From the NCBI GenBank assembly GCA_913058395.1, contig CAJXQI010000009.1, positions 124,001-188,000 of the forward strand: a stretch of DNA of 64,000 nucleotides, in the 5' to 3' direction. The stretch comes from an uncultured Colwellia sp. (GTDB lineage: Bacteria > Pseudomonadota > Gammaproteobacteria > Enterobacterales > Alteromonadaceae). Both the position numbers and the translations under genes were made by a program. Positions 18,059 through 27,568 of the stretch are shown here, one piece after another (the first letter of the stretch is position 1; every line of letters begins with the position of its first letter). Below the pieces are notes generated by a model that did not search any database, was not told the DNA's origin, and was given only the letters and a program-made list of their open reading frames with translations.

Positions 18059-20770
18059 CTAAATACCGTTTATCGCCGCTACAGCTACTGCAGCATTATA
18101 GATAATTTGCGTTGCTGTTGACCATAACGTTAAGTCATTCATGTACTCAGAATCAAGCGGAACTACGATCGTATCGCCTGGTTTTAAAGAAGTATCTGAA
18201 GTACCCGCAAACCAGTTACTTTCCTCAATCATTTTGATACTACCACTTGCTTCGATAATATAAATGCGCTCTTCATCTGCACGTTTTTTAATACCACCAC
18301 TTTGCGCAATGTAATCTTCAGCGCTCATAGACGGATTAAACAAATGCGATGAACCGACTTGTACCTGCCCAATAACATTAATGGAATTAGTCTTAGTTGG
18401 CACATACAGTATGTCGCCATCTTCAAGTAATACATTACCATTAGATGAAGTTATTATTTTTGGCAAATCGATAACTAAACGGCCGACAGGCTCTAATTTC
18501 GTTATATCAGCAAGCAATTTTTGTGCATCGTCATAAGATGCTGACGTTCCTTGCTCTGTTAATGATTTTGATGCCATTTCAACACGTAAATCGCCAGCCA
18601 GTTTCAATAAGTTTTGCTGCTCTAATTCTTGTAATTTCTTACGAGTAAATACCGAGCCATCAGGATGAGCATATTGTGTTAAGCCGCCCGCTTTAACTAT
18701 CAAGTCAGCTAAAGTTTCACCACGACTAATGGTGTACTTGCCTGGGAATACAAACTCCCCTCTAAGTTCAACAACATGATTTTCGCTCCATGCAGGTATT
18801 TTATGAATATTTAAGCGATCTTTACTCTTTAAAGCAATATTAAACTGTTCATCGCCGGATAGAGCTAAGCCTAAATCAACACTTAAAGATGTTTTCGTTG
18901 CACCATCGTCACTAAATTGATTACGAGTGACTTCTGCACGTGCCAAATAAGCAGATTCATTCACTCCGCCAGCAGCAGCCACAACATCACTCACCTTAGC
19001 ATTTTTAGCTAATGGATATATGCCAGGGAACTTAACCTGCCCATCTACTTCGATTATTTGAATTGGCTGACCAGATGCACCTTGCTGACGTAGTTTTCTT
19101 AATACTGGCGCTAATAAACGATGACGAGAAAACAAAGCCATTTCACGAAGCTCAACTTCTTCATTCAGATCCCCACCAGTCATTTGCACTAAAGATTGAG
19201 AAACAAGATCTTCTTCTTCTGTATTTGCATTTAGAGAAGGCTGTGATGAGTTATCGCCGTATTTTTGCCAAAATGACTTTTCTTTATATAAACTTCTCGC
19301 AAACTCACGCTCTTTTGCGAACAGCTGCTCTTGGGTATAAGCCAACTCATCTAATGATATTTTTTCGTCAATATGTTTAGTCACATTTGAAAATATCAAT
19401 ACTTTATCACTAGGAGCAAGTTCAATGTTTTCAGCCGATGTTTGGTTATGCAAAGCTTTAGCCAAGTTAAACTGCAGTATCTCTATGTTTCTCGCTTTAT
19501 CTAATTGTCTTACTACCAAACCGTAGTTTAGATCGGCATTCGCTAGAATATGAGAGTCTAAATTAGGTAGTAAATCGGTAACTTTAATTCCTTGTTGCCA
19601 TTGGTATTTACCTGGGCGTGTTACAGCACCGATAACAGTTATCGATTTTTCATACATACCCGAACTTTTCAATACACGAATATAATCACCATTGTTAACT
19701 TTTTTCTCAAGAGCGCGCTGTTGCGTTAAGTCAATGTTAACAATACTACGTAAGCTACTAGTGTTATAGCGTTCAACCATAGTTGATTGGGGAAATGCTG
19801 AAGGTAACAAACCGCCCGCCATTTCTAAAACCTGTTTAAAGTTGTCGCCATGCTTTAACTCATAAATAGCTGGACGTCTAACTTCGCCTAGTATTGAAAC
19901 AGTTTCACCTTGTGTAGGGATAAAAACCACATCACCTGACTGTAATAGAATATCGTTTGATGAATCACCATTAATAAGTAAATCGTATAAATCAACTTTT
20001 TTAATTAACTTTCCGGCACGTTTTACTTGGATATTTCGTAAAGAACCAATATCACTTATACCGCCTGCAGCAAAAATAGCATGCGTTACAGATGAAAGTG
20101 AGCTCAAGGTATAAGGACCTGGTTTATAGGCATCACCTAGCACAAAAACACGCATAGAACGCAGCTCTGCTAGGCTAACTACAACATTAACACCGATAAT
20201 TCGTTGAGTGATTCGTTCAGAAAGGAATGACTTCATTTCAGTAAAGTTCAAACCAGCAATTTTTATCGGCCCTACATTTGGAATAAGTATTGTACCTTCA
20301 CGCGTTATCGGTAATACATATTCATTATTTTCTTTACCGTATATTTGAATTGATAACTGATCGCCAACACCCAATACATAGTGTGCCGGTATTGCAATAT
20401 CCATAGTCGGTGTAAAGGTATTTGGTGAATTTGAAAACACATCAATACCAAAGCGCTCTAACGGCTTAAATAACTGTTCATCTGCTTCAAACGAAGGAAC
20501 CTCTTGGCCTTGGTTTGCCGATTCACTGACACTATTTGTACGCGGTGTAACTGGCGTGGATGATAATTCGCTTGCCTGACTAGAACCTGATATTTGCCCC
20601 ATAACCGCATTTAAATCAACACCCATACTTTTTGCTAAGGCTTGTTGTTGAGACTTGGGAAGACTTTTAAATTGCTCAATTTGTTGCGGGCTAATTTGAG
20701 CTGAAACGGCATTCAATGAGAGTGTAAAGGTAATCAGAAGGGTCGCTAGGTGACGGATATAGTTAATCAT
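18059..20770 (-). CDS. Long SLBB-domain polysaccharide export protein (WbfF/OtnA-like), copy 2
   Basis: A 903-residue exported protein and first gene of the leftward locus. It has a signal peptide (about residues 1-24, VSA-QI), the motif QIEQFKSLPKSQQQALAKSM shared with copy 1, and a Poly_export domain (YVLGVGDQLSIQIYG). About six SLBB repeats follow (VLGDAYKPGPYTL, ILGEVRRPAIYEL, VIGAVTRPGKYQW, VDGQVKFPGIYPL, LRGEFVFPGKYTI, VIGQVQVGSSHLF), then the TLWSTATQIIYNAAVAVAA tail. Compared with copy 1 it lacks a clear counterpart of the fourth repeat and has a charged insert there (about residues 485-540). AGGAAG lies 12 nt upstream of the ATG. It is predicted to form an export channel; why two paralogues are kept is not evident. 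Confidence 0.87.
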   Translation of the reverse strand: MINYIRHLATLLITFTLSLNAVSAQISPQQIEQFKSLPKSQQQALAKSMGVDLNAVMGQISGSSQASELSSTPVTPRTNSVSESANQGQEVPSFEADEQLFKPLERFGIDVFSNSPNTFTPTMDIAIPAHYVLGVGDQLSIQIYGKENNEYVLPITREGTILIPNVGPIKIAGLNFTEMKSFLSERITQRIIGVNVVVSLAELRSMRVFVLGDAYKPGPYTLSSLSSVTHAIFAAGGISDIGSLRNIQVKRAGKLIKKVDLYDLLINGDSSNDILLQSGDVVFIPTQGETVSILGEVRRPAIYELKHGDNFKQVLEMAGGLLPSAFPQSTMVERYNTSSLRSIVNIDLTQQRALEKKVNNGDYIRVLKSSGMYEKSITVIGAVTRPGKYQWQQGIKVTDLLPNLDSHILANADLNYGLVVRQLDKARNIEILQFNLAKALHNQTSAENIELAPSDKVLIFSNVTKHIDEKISLDELAYTQEQLFAKEREFARSLYKEKSFWQKYGDNSSQPSLNANTEEEDLVSQSLVQMTGGDLNEEVELREMALFSRHRLLAPVLRKLRQQGASGQPIQIIEVDGQVKFPGIYPLAKNAKVSDVVAAAGGVNESAYLARAEVTRNQFSDDGATKTSLSVDLGLALSGDEQFNIALKSKDRLNIHKIPAWSENHVVELRGEFVFPGKYTISRGETLADLIVKAGGLTQYAHPDGSVFTRKKLQELEQQNLLKLAGDLRVEMASKSLTEQGTSASYDDAQKLLADITKLEPVGRLVIDLPKIITSSNGNVLLEDGDILYVPTKTNSINVIGQVQVGSSHLFNPSMSAEDYIAQSGGIKKRADEERIYIIEASGSIKMIEESNWFAGTSDTSLKPGDTIVVPLDSEYMNDLTLWSTATQIIYNAAVAVAAINGI

Positions 20771-20981
20771 TTGCGCGTATTTCTTCCTATATATACGAAA
20801 TATTGTTGCTATCTACATTCAAGATAGAACTTAAACAGCGCCGAGTTTATCAGTAACGAAGGAACGATTAAAGCAACTTTTCATTTACACTTTTAATTTA
20901 CCTTATTTTGCGAAATCATGATAGAAAACAACAAAAAGTAAGCAATTACCTGAACATTCATTAGAGATTAACTACTCGGAC

Positions 20982-21010
20982 TTGCCTTTCTATGCCAGCA
21001 AAGGTATAAA
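20982..21010 (+). promoter_or_regulatory. Sigma-70-type promoter for the POT transporter
   Basis: TTGCCT (20982-20987) and TATAAA (21005-21010) are separated by exactly 17 bp, giving a predicted start near 21017 and a 5' leader of about 110 nt. The rest of the 357-bp gap 20771-21127 separates the divergent polysaccharide locus from the transporter. I saw no JUMPstart/ops element on the polysaccharide side, only AT-rich sequence. Confidence 0.55.
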
Positions 21011-21127
21011 ACGGGCTGACTAACCTATTTTATACAATATTGCTCGGTAAATTAGTGCATTTCCTTGTGAATGCAATCAACCAATAATAACAATTATGAT
21101 CTCGAGCATCTTTTAAAGGAAACTTAA

Positions 21128-22570
21128 ATGACTAAACCTACATCAGGCACATTACTAGGACATCCGAAGGGGCTATTTCTCCTTTTCGGTACAGAAATGT
21201 GGGAAAGATTCGGCTACTACGGCATGCGTGCCTTATTGGTACTTTATTTGGTAGCAACCGTTGAAGACGGTGGTTTCGGCTGGACAACAGGTGAAGCACT
21301 TGGTCTATATGGTACTTTTACCATGGCCGTATACTTAACGCCGATGATTGGTGGTTGGTTAGCCGATAACTTTATCGGTCAACGTAGAGCAATTATCTAC
21401 GGTGGTATTCTATTTTCTGCAGGTTACTTCGTTTTAGGTATCCCTAAAACAATGATCGTAGGCATGGAAGAAAATGTCTTCTATATCGGCTTATTCTTAA
21501 TTTGTTGTGGTAACGGTTTATTTAAAGCTAACGTATCTAGCCTTGTAGGTGAATTATATGAAGACGGTGACCACCGTCGTGATGCAGCTTTTACAATATT
21601 CTACATGGGTATCAACTTAGGTGCTTTCTTATCACCATTAATTGTTGGTTACTTAGGCGAAGAAGTTAACTGGCACTACGGTTTCATCGCTGCAGGTTGT
21701 GGTATGTTAATTGGTTTAGCACTTCAGCTAACATTAGCAAAAAGCTACTTAGGTGATATTGGTGTTACTCCTTCTGCTCATAAGATTAAAGCAGCTCAAG
21801 ACGATTTAAAAACACGCGCTTTATCAAAAGAAGAAAAAGACCGCACTAAAGTTATTTTGATCATGAGTGTTTTCTCAGTAATTTTCTGGGCAGGTTTTGA
21901 ACAAGCTGGTGGCTTATTCAATATCTACGCTTCACAATTTACCGACCGTAATATCATGGGTTTTGAAGTACCAGCAACTTGGTTCCAATCTTTAAATGCT
22001 ATGTTCATTATTATGCTTGCACCTGTTATCGCCTCAGTTTGGGTTAAAATGGGCAGCAAAGAGCCAACATCTCCAGTTAAATTTGCTTTAGCAATGGTAT
22101 TTTTAGCATTAGGTTTCTTTGTTATGGTTTGGGCTACTATGGTTCAAGGCGGCGACGTTACCATTAAAGTAAGCATGTTATTTTTAGTATTTGCTTACCT
22201 TTTCCATACCTTAGGTGAACTATGTTTGTCACCAATTGGCCTGTCATTAGTATCAAAATTAGCTCCGGTTAAGTTCACTTCATTATTAATGGGTGTGTGG
22301 TTCTTCTTTACTGCTTTATCAAACAAACTTGCTGCCTTTATTGGTCAATTTGTAGGTGAAGGTGAAGAACAAGTTGCTAATGCTGGAAATATCTTCTTAG
22401 GTGTTGGTATTGGCGCATTAATCACTGCATTGATCATCTTCTTATCTGCTAACAAACTTGTTGAATGGATGCACGGCGCTGAAGGTGATGAAAGCCATGA
22501 TCTTGAAGCTAAGCTTGAAGAAGAGATGGGCGTTACAGGTACTCACGAAGGTATTTCTGAGAAACAATAA
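21128..22570 (+). CDS. Proton-dependent oligopeptide transporter (POT/PTR2 family)
   Basis: A 480-residue inner-membrane transporter with about 14 helices. The N-terminal EMWERFGYYGMRALLVLYL carries the ExxERFxYYG proton-coupling motif. GNGLFKANVSSLVGELY and FTIFYMGINLGAFLSPLIVG are the two PTR2 signatures, and GELCLSPIGLSLVSKLAP is the conserved late segment. It imports di- and tripeptides using the proton gradient. A strong AAAGGAAA ribosome-binding site precedes the ATG. It stands alone, with its own promoter upstream and a hairpin terminator downstream. Codon use is more regular than in the polysaccharide genes, suggesting good expression. Confidence 0.95.
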   Translation: MTKPTSGTLLGHPKGLFLLFGTEMWERFGYYGMRALLVLYLVATVEDGGFGWTTGEALGLYGTFTMAVYLTPMIGGWLADNFIGQRRAIIYGGILFSAGYFVLGIPKTMIVGMEENVFYIGLFLICCGNGLFKANVSSLVGELYEDGDHRRDAAFTIFYMGINLGAFLSPLIVGYLGEEVNWHYGFIAAGCGMLIGLALQLTLAKSYLGDIGVTPSAHKIKAAQDDLKTRALSKEEKDRTKVILIMSVFSVIFWAGFEQAGGLFNIYASQFTDRNIMGFEVPATWFQSLNAMFIIMLAPVIASVWVKMGSKEPTSPVKFALAMVFLALGFFVMVWATMVQGGDVTIKVSMLFLVFAYLFHTLGELCLSPIGLSLVSKLAPVKFTSLLMGVWFFFTALSNKLAAFIGQFVGEGEEQVANAGNIFLGVGIGALITALIIFLSANKLVEWMHGAEGDESHDLEAKLEEEMGVTGTHEGISEKQ

Positions 22571-22614
22571 TACGGCTTAAAGTTTACGACTAGATTAGTA
22601 AACTTAAGACAAAT

Positions 22615-22650
22615 AAAACGAGTAATGACTTCTGTTATTACTCGTTTTTT
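22615..22650 (+). terminator. Rho-independent terminator after the POT transporter
   Basis: A 12-bp inverted repeat (AAAACGAGTAAT / ATTACTCGTTTT, 10-nt loop) ends in a T-run, 45 bp past the transporter stop. Confidence 0.88.
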
Positions 22651-22795
22651 ATTACCTTAAAATAATCAAAAGCTAACATGATTAAGCTTTGATTCTCTCG
22701 CCTTAAGTTGCCAATTTTGTTATAACTTGAATCGCGTAATTTAAGTAATGTGTTGTGTACTTTTAACTATCCCTTCTATCTCACAGGTCAATGGT

Positions 22796-23401
22796 ATGAA
22801 AACGTCAAATAGAGCCGAAATTCGTCAAAGTATCAGAAAACAACGATTTGAGTTAACGCCAGAACAACAAAGGAGTTCAGCGTTAGCATTGCTGCAACAT
22901 TTTTCAAATAGCGCCAGAATCAAACAAGCTCAGCACGTAGCAATATACTTATCTAATGATGGTGAACTTAATACTCAGCCCTTAATTGATTGGTGCTGGC
23001 AGCAAAGTAAAAGTGTATACCTACCTGTTATTCACCCCTTCAGTAAAGGCCACCTGCTTTTCTTAAAATATACCCCGCATACTCAGCTAACCAAAAACAA
23101 ATACGGTATAAGTGAACCCAAACTCGATATTAGAGATCTTATTTTACCTGCACAGTTAGATATTATTTGTACACCACTAGTCGCATTTGACAAAACAGGA
23201 GCTCGTTTAGGCATGGGAGGTGGTTTTTATGATCGAACCTTGAGTTCTTGGCACAAAGACTACCAAACCAACAAGAATGCAAAACCTTACCCTCTAGGTA
23301 TTGCACATAATTGCCAGCAAGTTGACTCTCTTCCTTGTGAAAGCTGGGATATCCCATTACCCGAAGTGTTTACACCCAGTCAGCAACATATATTTAACTA
23401 A
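22796..23401 (+). CDS. fau: 5-formyltetrahydrofolate cyclo-ligase
   Basis: A 201-residue member of the 5-FCL/YgfA family, which uses ATP to convert 5-formyl-THF to 5,10-methenyl-THF. Landmarks are the N-terminal IRQSIRKQRFELTPEQQ, KYGISEP, PLVAFDKTGARLGMGGGFYDRTL (the family signature, first part quoted) and the C-terminal Cys-Glu-Ser-Trp region. I use the ATG at 22796 because its product aligns with the usual N-terminus; an upstream in-frame ATG at 22748 would add an unusual Cys-rich stretch. It precedes rpiA and serA, a conserved gammaproteobacterial grouping, although zapA and the 6S RNA gene usually found upstream are absent. Confidence 0.93.
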   Translation: MKTSNRAEIRQSIRKQRFELTPEQQRSSALALLQHFSNSARIKQAQHVAIYLSNDGELNTQPLIDWCWQQSKSVYLPVIHPFSKGHLLFLKYTPHTQLTKNKYGISEPKLDIRDLILPAQLDIICTPLVAFDKTGARLGMGGGFYDRTLSSWHKDYQTNKNAKPYPLGIAHNCQQVDSLPCESWDIPLPEVFTPSQQHIFN

Positions 23402-23418
23402 CTTATATTTAACTAACT
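23389..23418. repeat. Two tandem copies of a 15-bp unit at the end of fau
   Basis: TATATTTAACTAACT occurs at 23389-23403 and again at 23404-23418; the first copy contains the fau stop codon. It looks like a simple slippage duplication with no evident function. Confidence 0.8.
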
Positions 23419-23464
23419 TATACTTACCAGAGCAAACTTAACTCACTCAAAGCAATAATTTGCT

Positions 23465-23494
23465 ATGACATCGATGAAACGCTATTGCTATAAT
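23465..23494 (+). promoter_or_regulatory. Sigma-70-type promoter for rpiA
   Basis: ATGACA (23465-23470) and a consensus TATAAT (23489-23494) are 18 bp apart, placing the start about 50 nt before the rpiA ATG. Confidence 0.6.
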
Positions 23495-23551
23495 ATGGCA
23501 ATACTGTTTTTTAATACTATTTTTCAATATTACTTTTAAATAAGGTTCGTT

Positions 23552-24208
23552 ATGACTCAAGATCAAATGAAAAAAGCCGCGGCAATTAAAGCCTTAGATT
23601 ATGTTGAAGCTGACACTATTGTTGGTGTAGGTACAGGTTCGACGGTTAATCATTTTATCGATGCATTAGCGACTATTAAAGATAAAATTGTTGGTGCTGT
23701 ATCTAGTTCTGAAGCGTCAACACAGCGCTTAAAGTCTTACGGCATAGAAGTATTCGACTTAAACAATGTTGATGGTATTGACGTATATGTTGATGGCGCT
23801 GACGAAGTCAATGCACATATGCATATGATAAAAGGTGGCGGTGCTGCCCTTACCAGAGAAAAAATTGTCGCTGCCGTTGCAAAAACCTTTGTGTGTATCG
23901 CTGACGATACTAAACAAGTACCGGTGTTAGGGCGCTTCCCATTGCCAGTAGAAGTTATCCCGATGGCACGTAGCTATGTCGCCAGAGAATTGGTTAAATT
24001 AGGCGGTGACCCTTCATATCGTACAGGCGTTGTAACCGATAACGGCAATGTCATTCTTGATGTGCATAACTTAGAAATAGTTGACCCTATCGCACTTGAA
24101 AATAGCATCAACGCCATCGTAGGAGTTGTGACTAACGGCTTGTTCGCTAATCGAGCGGCAAACGTATTAATTATCGGCACTACTGAAGGTGCAAAAATTA
24201 TAAAATAA
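23552..24208 (+). CDS. rpiA: Ribose-5-phosphate isomerase A
   Basis: A 218-residue, full-length RpiA of the pentose phosphate pathway. Key segments are [13 protein letters not shown] (phosphate loop), [20 protein letters not shown] with the active-site Asp residues, [14 protein letters not shown] with the catalytic Glu/Lys region, and PVEVIPMA. It interconverts ribose-5-phosphate and ribulose-5-phosphate in the cytosol. AAGG precedes the ATG and a good promoter lies upstream. serA follows after 94 bp in the same direction. Confidence 0.97.
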   Translation: MTQDQMKKAAAIKALDYVEADTIVGVGTGSTVNHFIDALATIKDKIVGAVSSSEASTQRLKSYGIEVFDLNNVDGIDVYVDGADEVNAHMHMIKGGGAALTREKIVAAVAKTFVCIADDTKQVPVLGRFPLPVEVIPMARSYVARELVKLGGDPSYRTGVVTDNGNVILDVHNLEIVDPIALENSINAIVGVVTNGLFANRAANVLIIGTTEGAKIIK

Positions 24209-24302
24209 CCCTTTAGAGTTTATACACTATATGATAGTTTAGAAATCTAGCCATCTAAAATTAACATTGTATTAATGTTTGATCGAGAGAAGTTAAACTA
24301 TC

Positions 24303-25532
24303 ATGAGCAACAATTCACTAGCGAAAGAAAAAATTAAGATATTACTTCTAGAAGGCGTTCACCAGAGCGCATTAGAAGAGTTGAAAGCCAAAGGCTATTC
24401 CAATATTGAATACCTTAAAACCTCACTTTCAGAAGCAGAGCTGACTAAAAAGATTGCCGATGTTCACTTTATCGGCATTCGCTCTCGCACAGACTTAAAT
24501 AAGAACGTATTAAGCCATGCTAAAAAGTTAGTTGCTATTGGTTGTTTCTGTATCGGAACTAACCAAGTTGATAAAGCTGCAGCCCAATCTTTCGGTATTC
24601 CTGTTTTTAACGCACCGTTTTCAAACACTCGCTCTGTTGCTGAGTTAGTTTTAGGTGAAACCTTACTTTTACTGCGCGGTATTCCAGAAAAAAGTGCCCA
24701 AGCCCACCGTGGTGTTTGGAATAAATCAGCAGTTGGCTCTGTAGAAGCCAGAGGGAAAACTCTCGGTATCATTGGTTATGGCCATATTGGTATGCAGTTA
24801 GGTATTTTGGCTGAAACTTTAGGAATGAAAGTACGATTTTATGATATCGAAACTAAACTTCCTTTAGGTAACGCAAGTCAAGCGCCTACGATGACTGCGC
24901 TTCTAAAAGAAGCCGATGTTATTAGCCTGCACGTGCCTGAAACACCACAAACTAAGAATATGATGGGTGCTGCTGAATTTGAAGTAATGAAGAATGGTGT
25001 TATTTTTATTAATGCATCGCGAGGCACTGTTGTTGATATCGATGCTTTGTCTGAAGCACTAGCCAATAAGAAAGTGGCTGGCGCCGCCATTGATGTATTC
25101 CCTACTGAGCCAAAAGGCAATGACGAAGAGTTTATCAGCCCATTGCGTGAGTTTGATAATGTCATATTAACGCCTCATATTGGCGGTAGCACTAAAGAAG
25201 CACAAGAAAATATTGGCCTTGAAGTAGCAAGTAAGCTTGCTAAATACTCTGACAACGGCTCAACTCTATCTGCCGTCAACTTCCCTGAAGTGTCGCTTCC
25301 TGAGCATACGGGAACCAGCCGACTATTACATATTCATCGCAATCAGCCAGGTGTATTAACCCAAATTAACCAAGCATTTGCCCAGCATGACATCAATATT
25401 GCTGCACAATACCTACAAACAGCAGATCAGATAGGTTACGTAGTTATTGACATTGAAGCGGAAAACCGTGAACTTGCTTTAAAAGAGTTAAAGCAAATTG
25501 ATGCCACAATCAGAACAAGGCTATTGCACTAG
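24303..25532 (+). CDS. serA: D-3-phosphoglycerate dehydrogenase
   Basis: A 409-residue SerA of the ACT-domain type, first enzyme of serine synthesis. The substrate-binding domain includes IGIRSRTDLN and the NAD-binding domain has LGIIGYGHIGMQLG. The catalytic residues fall in NASRGTVVDI (Arg), the Glu in PTEPKGND and the His in LTPHIGGSTKEAQ. The last 75 residues form an ACT domain (HIHRNQPGVLTQINQAF), which in E. coli SerA binds L-serine for feedback inhibition. Length matches E. coli SerA (410). A strong terminator follows at 25569-25603. Confidence 0.97.
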   Translation: MSNNSLAKEKIKILLLEGVHQSALEELKAKGYSNIEYLKTSLSEAELTKKIADVHFIGIRSRTDLNKNVLSHAKKLVAIGCFCIGTNQVDKAAAQSFGIPVFNAPFSNTRSVAELVLGETLLLLRGIPEKSAQAHRGVWNKSAVGSVEARGKTLGIIGYGHIGMQLGILAETLGMKVRFYDIETKLPLGNASQAPTMTALLKEADVISLHVPETPQTKNMMGAAEFEVMKNGVIFINASRGTVVDIDALSEALANKKVAGAAIDVFPTEPKGNDEEFISPLREFDNVILTPHIGGSTKEAQENIGLEVASKLAKYSDNGSTLSAVNFPEVSLPEHTGTSRLLHIHRNQPGVLTQINQAFAQHDINIAAQYLQTADQIGYVVIDIEAENRELALKELKQIDATIRTRLLH

Positions 25533-25568
25533 TAGTCTGTTAATTAGTCTTTATTGAAATGACAAATG

Positions 25569-25603
25569 AAAAGCCTAGCAATGAAGTTGCTAGGCTTTTT
25601 TAT
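25569..25603. terminator. Bidirectional terminator between convergent serA and thyA
   Basis: A 13-bp inverted repeat (AAAAGCCTAGCAA / TTGCTAGGCTTTT) around a 5-nt loop, with A- and T-runs on both flanks. It can serve serA and, on the other strand, thyA. Confidence 0.9.
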
Positions 25604-25656
25604 TGTTTAATTTTGAGTTTGAGTTTCACTATATATCAAAAGCAAAACCAGAATGC

Positions 25657-26490
25657 TTAAACTGAAATTGGCGCTTTAATATGTGGGTGAGATTGATAGT
25701 TCTGTAACTCAAAGTCTTCAAAAGTAAAATCAAAAATACTTTTAACCTCTGGGTTCATCCACATTGTCGGTAACGCTAGTGGCTCACGAGATAATTGCTC
25801 TTCAACTTGTTCAAGATGATTCAAGTATAAATGTGCATCGCCAAAAGTATGGACAAAATCACCCAACTCTAAATCGCAAACTTGTGCAATCATCATAGTA
25901 AACAGAGCATAGCTCGCAATATTAAATGGCACGCCTAAAAAGATATCTGCACTGCGTTGATACAATTGGCAGCTCAACTTACCGTTCAAAACATAAAACT
26001 GAAATAAGGTATGACACGGTGGCAGTGCTTGCTTGCCTAATGCCGCATTTGCGTCAGGGCTTATTGAAGTGTCGGGTAATAATGCCGGATTCCAGGCAGT
26101 AATAATATGACGGCGAGAATCAGGGTTGTGCTTCAAGTCTTCAATTAACTGTGCCAATTGGTCAATAGTTTCGCCATTTTCAGCGGGCCAACTACGCCAT
26201 TGTACTCCATAAACAGGACCTAATTCGCCCTCTTCTGTCGCCCAAGCATCCCAAATTTTTACGCCATTATCTTTCAAATAGCCAATATTGGATTCACCTT
26301 TAATAAACCACAATAGCTCATGAATAATAGACTTAAGGTGACATTTCTTCGTCGTCACTAAGGGAAACCCTTTCGCGAGATCAAAACGCATTTGATGACC
26401 AAAAATACTTTTAGTGCCAGTACCAGTACGATCAGATTTTTCAACCCCTTCGTCTCTCACATGGCGCATTAAGTCAAGATATGCTTTCAC
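25657..26490 (-). CDS. thyA: Thymidylate synthase
   Basis: Methylates dUMP to dTMP with 5,10-methylene-THF. 277 residues from a GTG start at 26488-26490. That codon is preceded by AAAGGAAA at 6-nt spacing and gives an N-terminus ([15 protein letters not shown]) matching E. coli ThyA, whereas the longer frame from 26511 has no ribosome-binding site. Conserved parts are [29 protein letters not shown], the catalytic Cys in [30 protein letters not shown] and HLYLNH. A roughly 13-residue insert just before the catalytic Cys ([13 protein letters not shown]) makes it longer than the 264-residue E. coli enzyme. The locus resembles the rppH-ptsP-lgt-thyA order but lgt is missing. Confidence 0.96.
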   Translation of the reverse strand: MKAYLDLMRHVRDEGVEKSDRTGTGTKSIFGHQMRFDLAKGFPLVTTKKCHLKSIIHELLWFIKGESNIGYLKDNGVKIWDAWATEEGELGPVYGVQWRSWPAENGETIDQLAQLIEDLKHNPDSRRHIITAWNPALLPDTSISPDANAALGKQALPPCHTLFQFYVLNGKLSCQLYQRSADIFLGVPFNIASYALFTMMIAQVCDLELGDFVHTFGDAHLYLNHLEQVEEQLSREPLALPTMWMNPEVKSIFDFTFEDFELQNYQSHPHIKAPISV

Positions 26491-26699
26491 TAGGCTTTCC
26501 TTTAAAATCAATAAAACAGGGAGGAATTAATGCTTAAATCATTGATAATTTTTGTTCATTGCTAATGATTTAACGGCATTATTATAACAGCAAAATTATG
26601 CCTAATTATTAGCAACTAGGCAAAAATTTCTTAAAGAATTTAGCTTGTATTAAGTAATTTAATTTAAACCGCTTAAAGGCTGTTCAGCTTTCAACGTAT

Positions 26700-27497
26700 T
26701 TAAAACATCATTTTTAAGGCAACTAACATCAAAAATACTGCGAAGCCCTTTTTTAAATATGGGATCGGCAGTGAACTCCCAACTTTAACACCTATTGGTG
26801 CAAATAAAGATGATGTTAATACAATGCCTAATAATGCCGGTAGGTAAATATAACCGAAGCTCCAATCTGGTAGTAAAGATTGCTCCGGTGCAATTAATAC
26901 ATAGCCTAGTGCGCCAAATAACGCGACTACAATGCCGCTTGCAGTGGCAACTCCAATCGCTTGACGCATAGGGAATGAGCAATACATTAAAATAGGAACT
27001 AATATTGCGCCGCCAGCAATCCCCATTAAACTGGCGATAATACCAGTAAATAAGCCAATAATTTGCAATATCCAGTTTGCAGGTAGTGCAATGCTTCGTT
27101 CTATTTTTATCGATAAGAACATATAAACGGCTAACGAAAATACGGCACAAGCAAAAAACAATGTTAAGGCATCAAGTGTTAACATACCTGCAATTATTGC
27201 CCCTAACATAGCGCCAATGGCAACGGTAATACCTATTCGTTTAGCGATATCCCACGGAATATTGCCATTTTTATGATGAGCAAAAGCTGCTGAAGAGGAA
27301 GTAAACATAATGGAGGCAAGCGAGGTTGCTAGCGCCATAGGGAAGGCTAATTCAGCAGCGACACCAAAAAAAGGCAGTAAATATACCAGCACGGGAACAA
27401 TAATTAGCCCGCCGCCAATACCTAATAATCCGGCAAAAAAACCGACAATTGCGCCCAATAGAGCACAGGCTAAAAACACACTTAATAGCATTGACAC
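26700..27497 (-). CDS. TauE/SafE-family (TSUP) permease
   Basis: A 265-residue membrane protein with about eight helices in two related halves. Each half begins with the family's glycine-rich motif: VGFFAGLLGIGGGLIIVPVL near the N-terminus and TGIIASLMGIAGGAILVPIL around residue 150. TSUP proteins are linked to export of sulfite or organosulfonates and uptake of sulfoacetate-like anions; the substrate cannot be told here. It occupies the position where many relatives have lgt or a similar permease between ptsP and thyA. It lies 71 bp downstream of ptsP and may be co-transcribed with it. Confidence 0.88.
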   Translation of the reverse strand: MSMLLSVFLACALLGAIVGFFAGLLGIGGGLIIVPVLVYLLPFFGVAAELAFPMALATSLASIMFTSSSAAFAHHKNGNIPWDIAKRIGITVAIGAMLGAIIAGMLTLDALTLFFACAVFSLAVYMFLSIKIERSIALPANWILQIIGLFTGIIASLMGIAGGAILVPILMYCSFPMRQAIGVATASGIVVALFGALGYVLIAPEQSLLPDWSFGYIYLPALLGIVLTSSLFAPIGVKVGSSLPIPYLKKGFAVFLMLVALKMMF

Positions 27498-27568
27498 GTA
27501 TTAATTTACCACAACAAAAAGTCCAGAAATTGAATGTTCAGCATATCATAGACATTAACGCCTAACAC

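Noticed and set aside
22651-22795. Possible 6S RNA gene upstream of fau
   Set aside because: The gap is too short for the roughly 180-nt RNA after subtracting the terminator, and no long self-complementary rod with a central bubble is visible.
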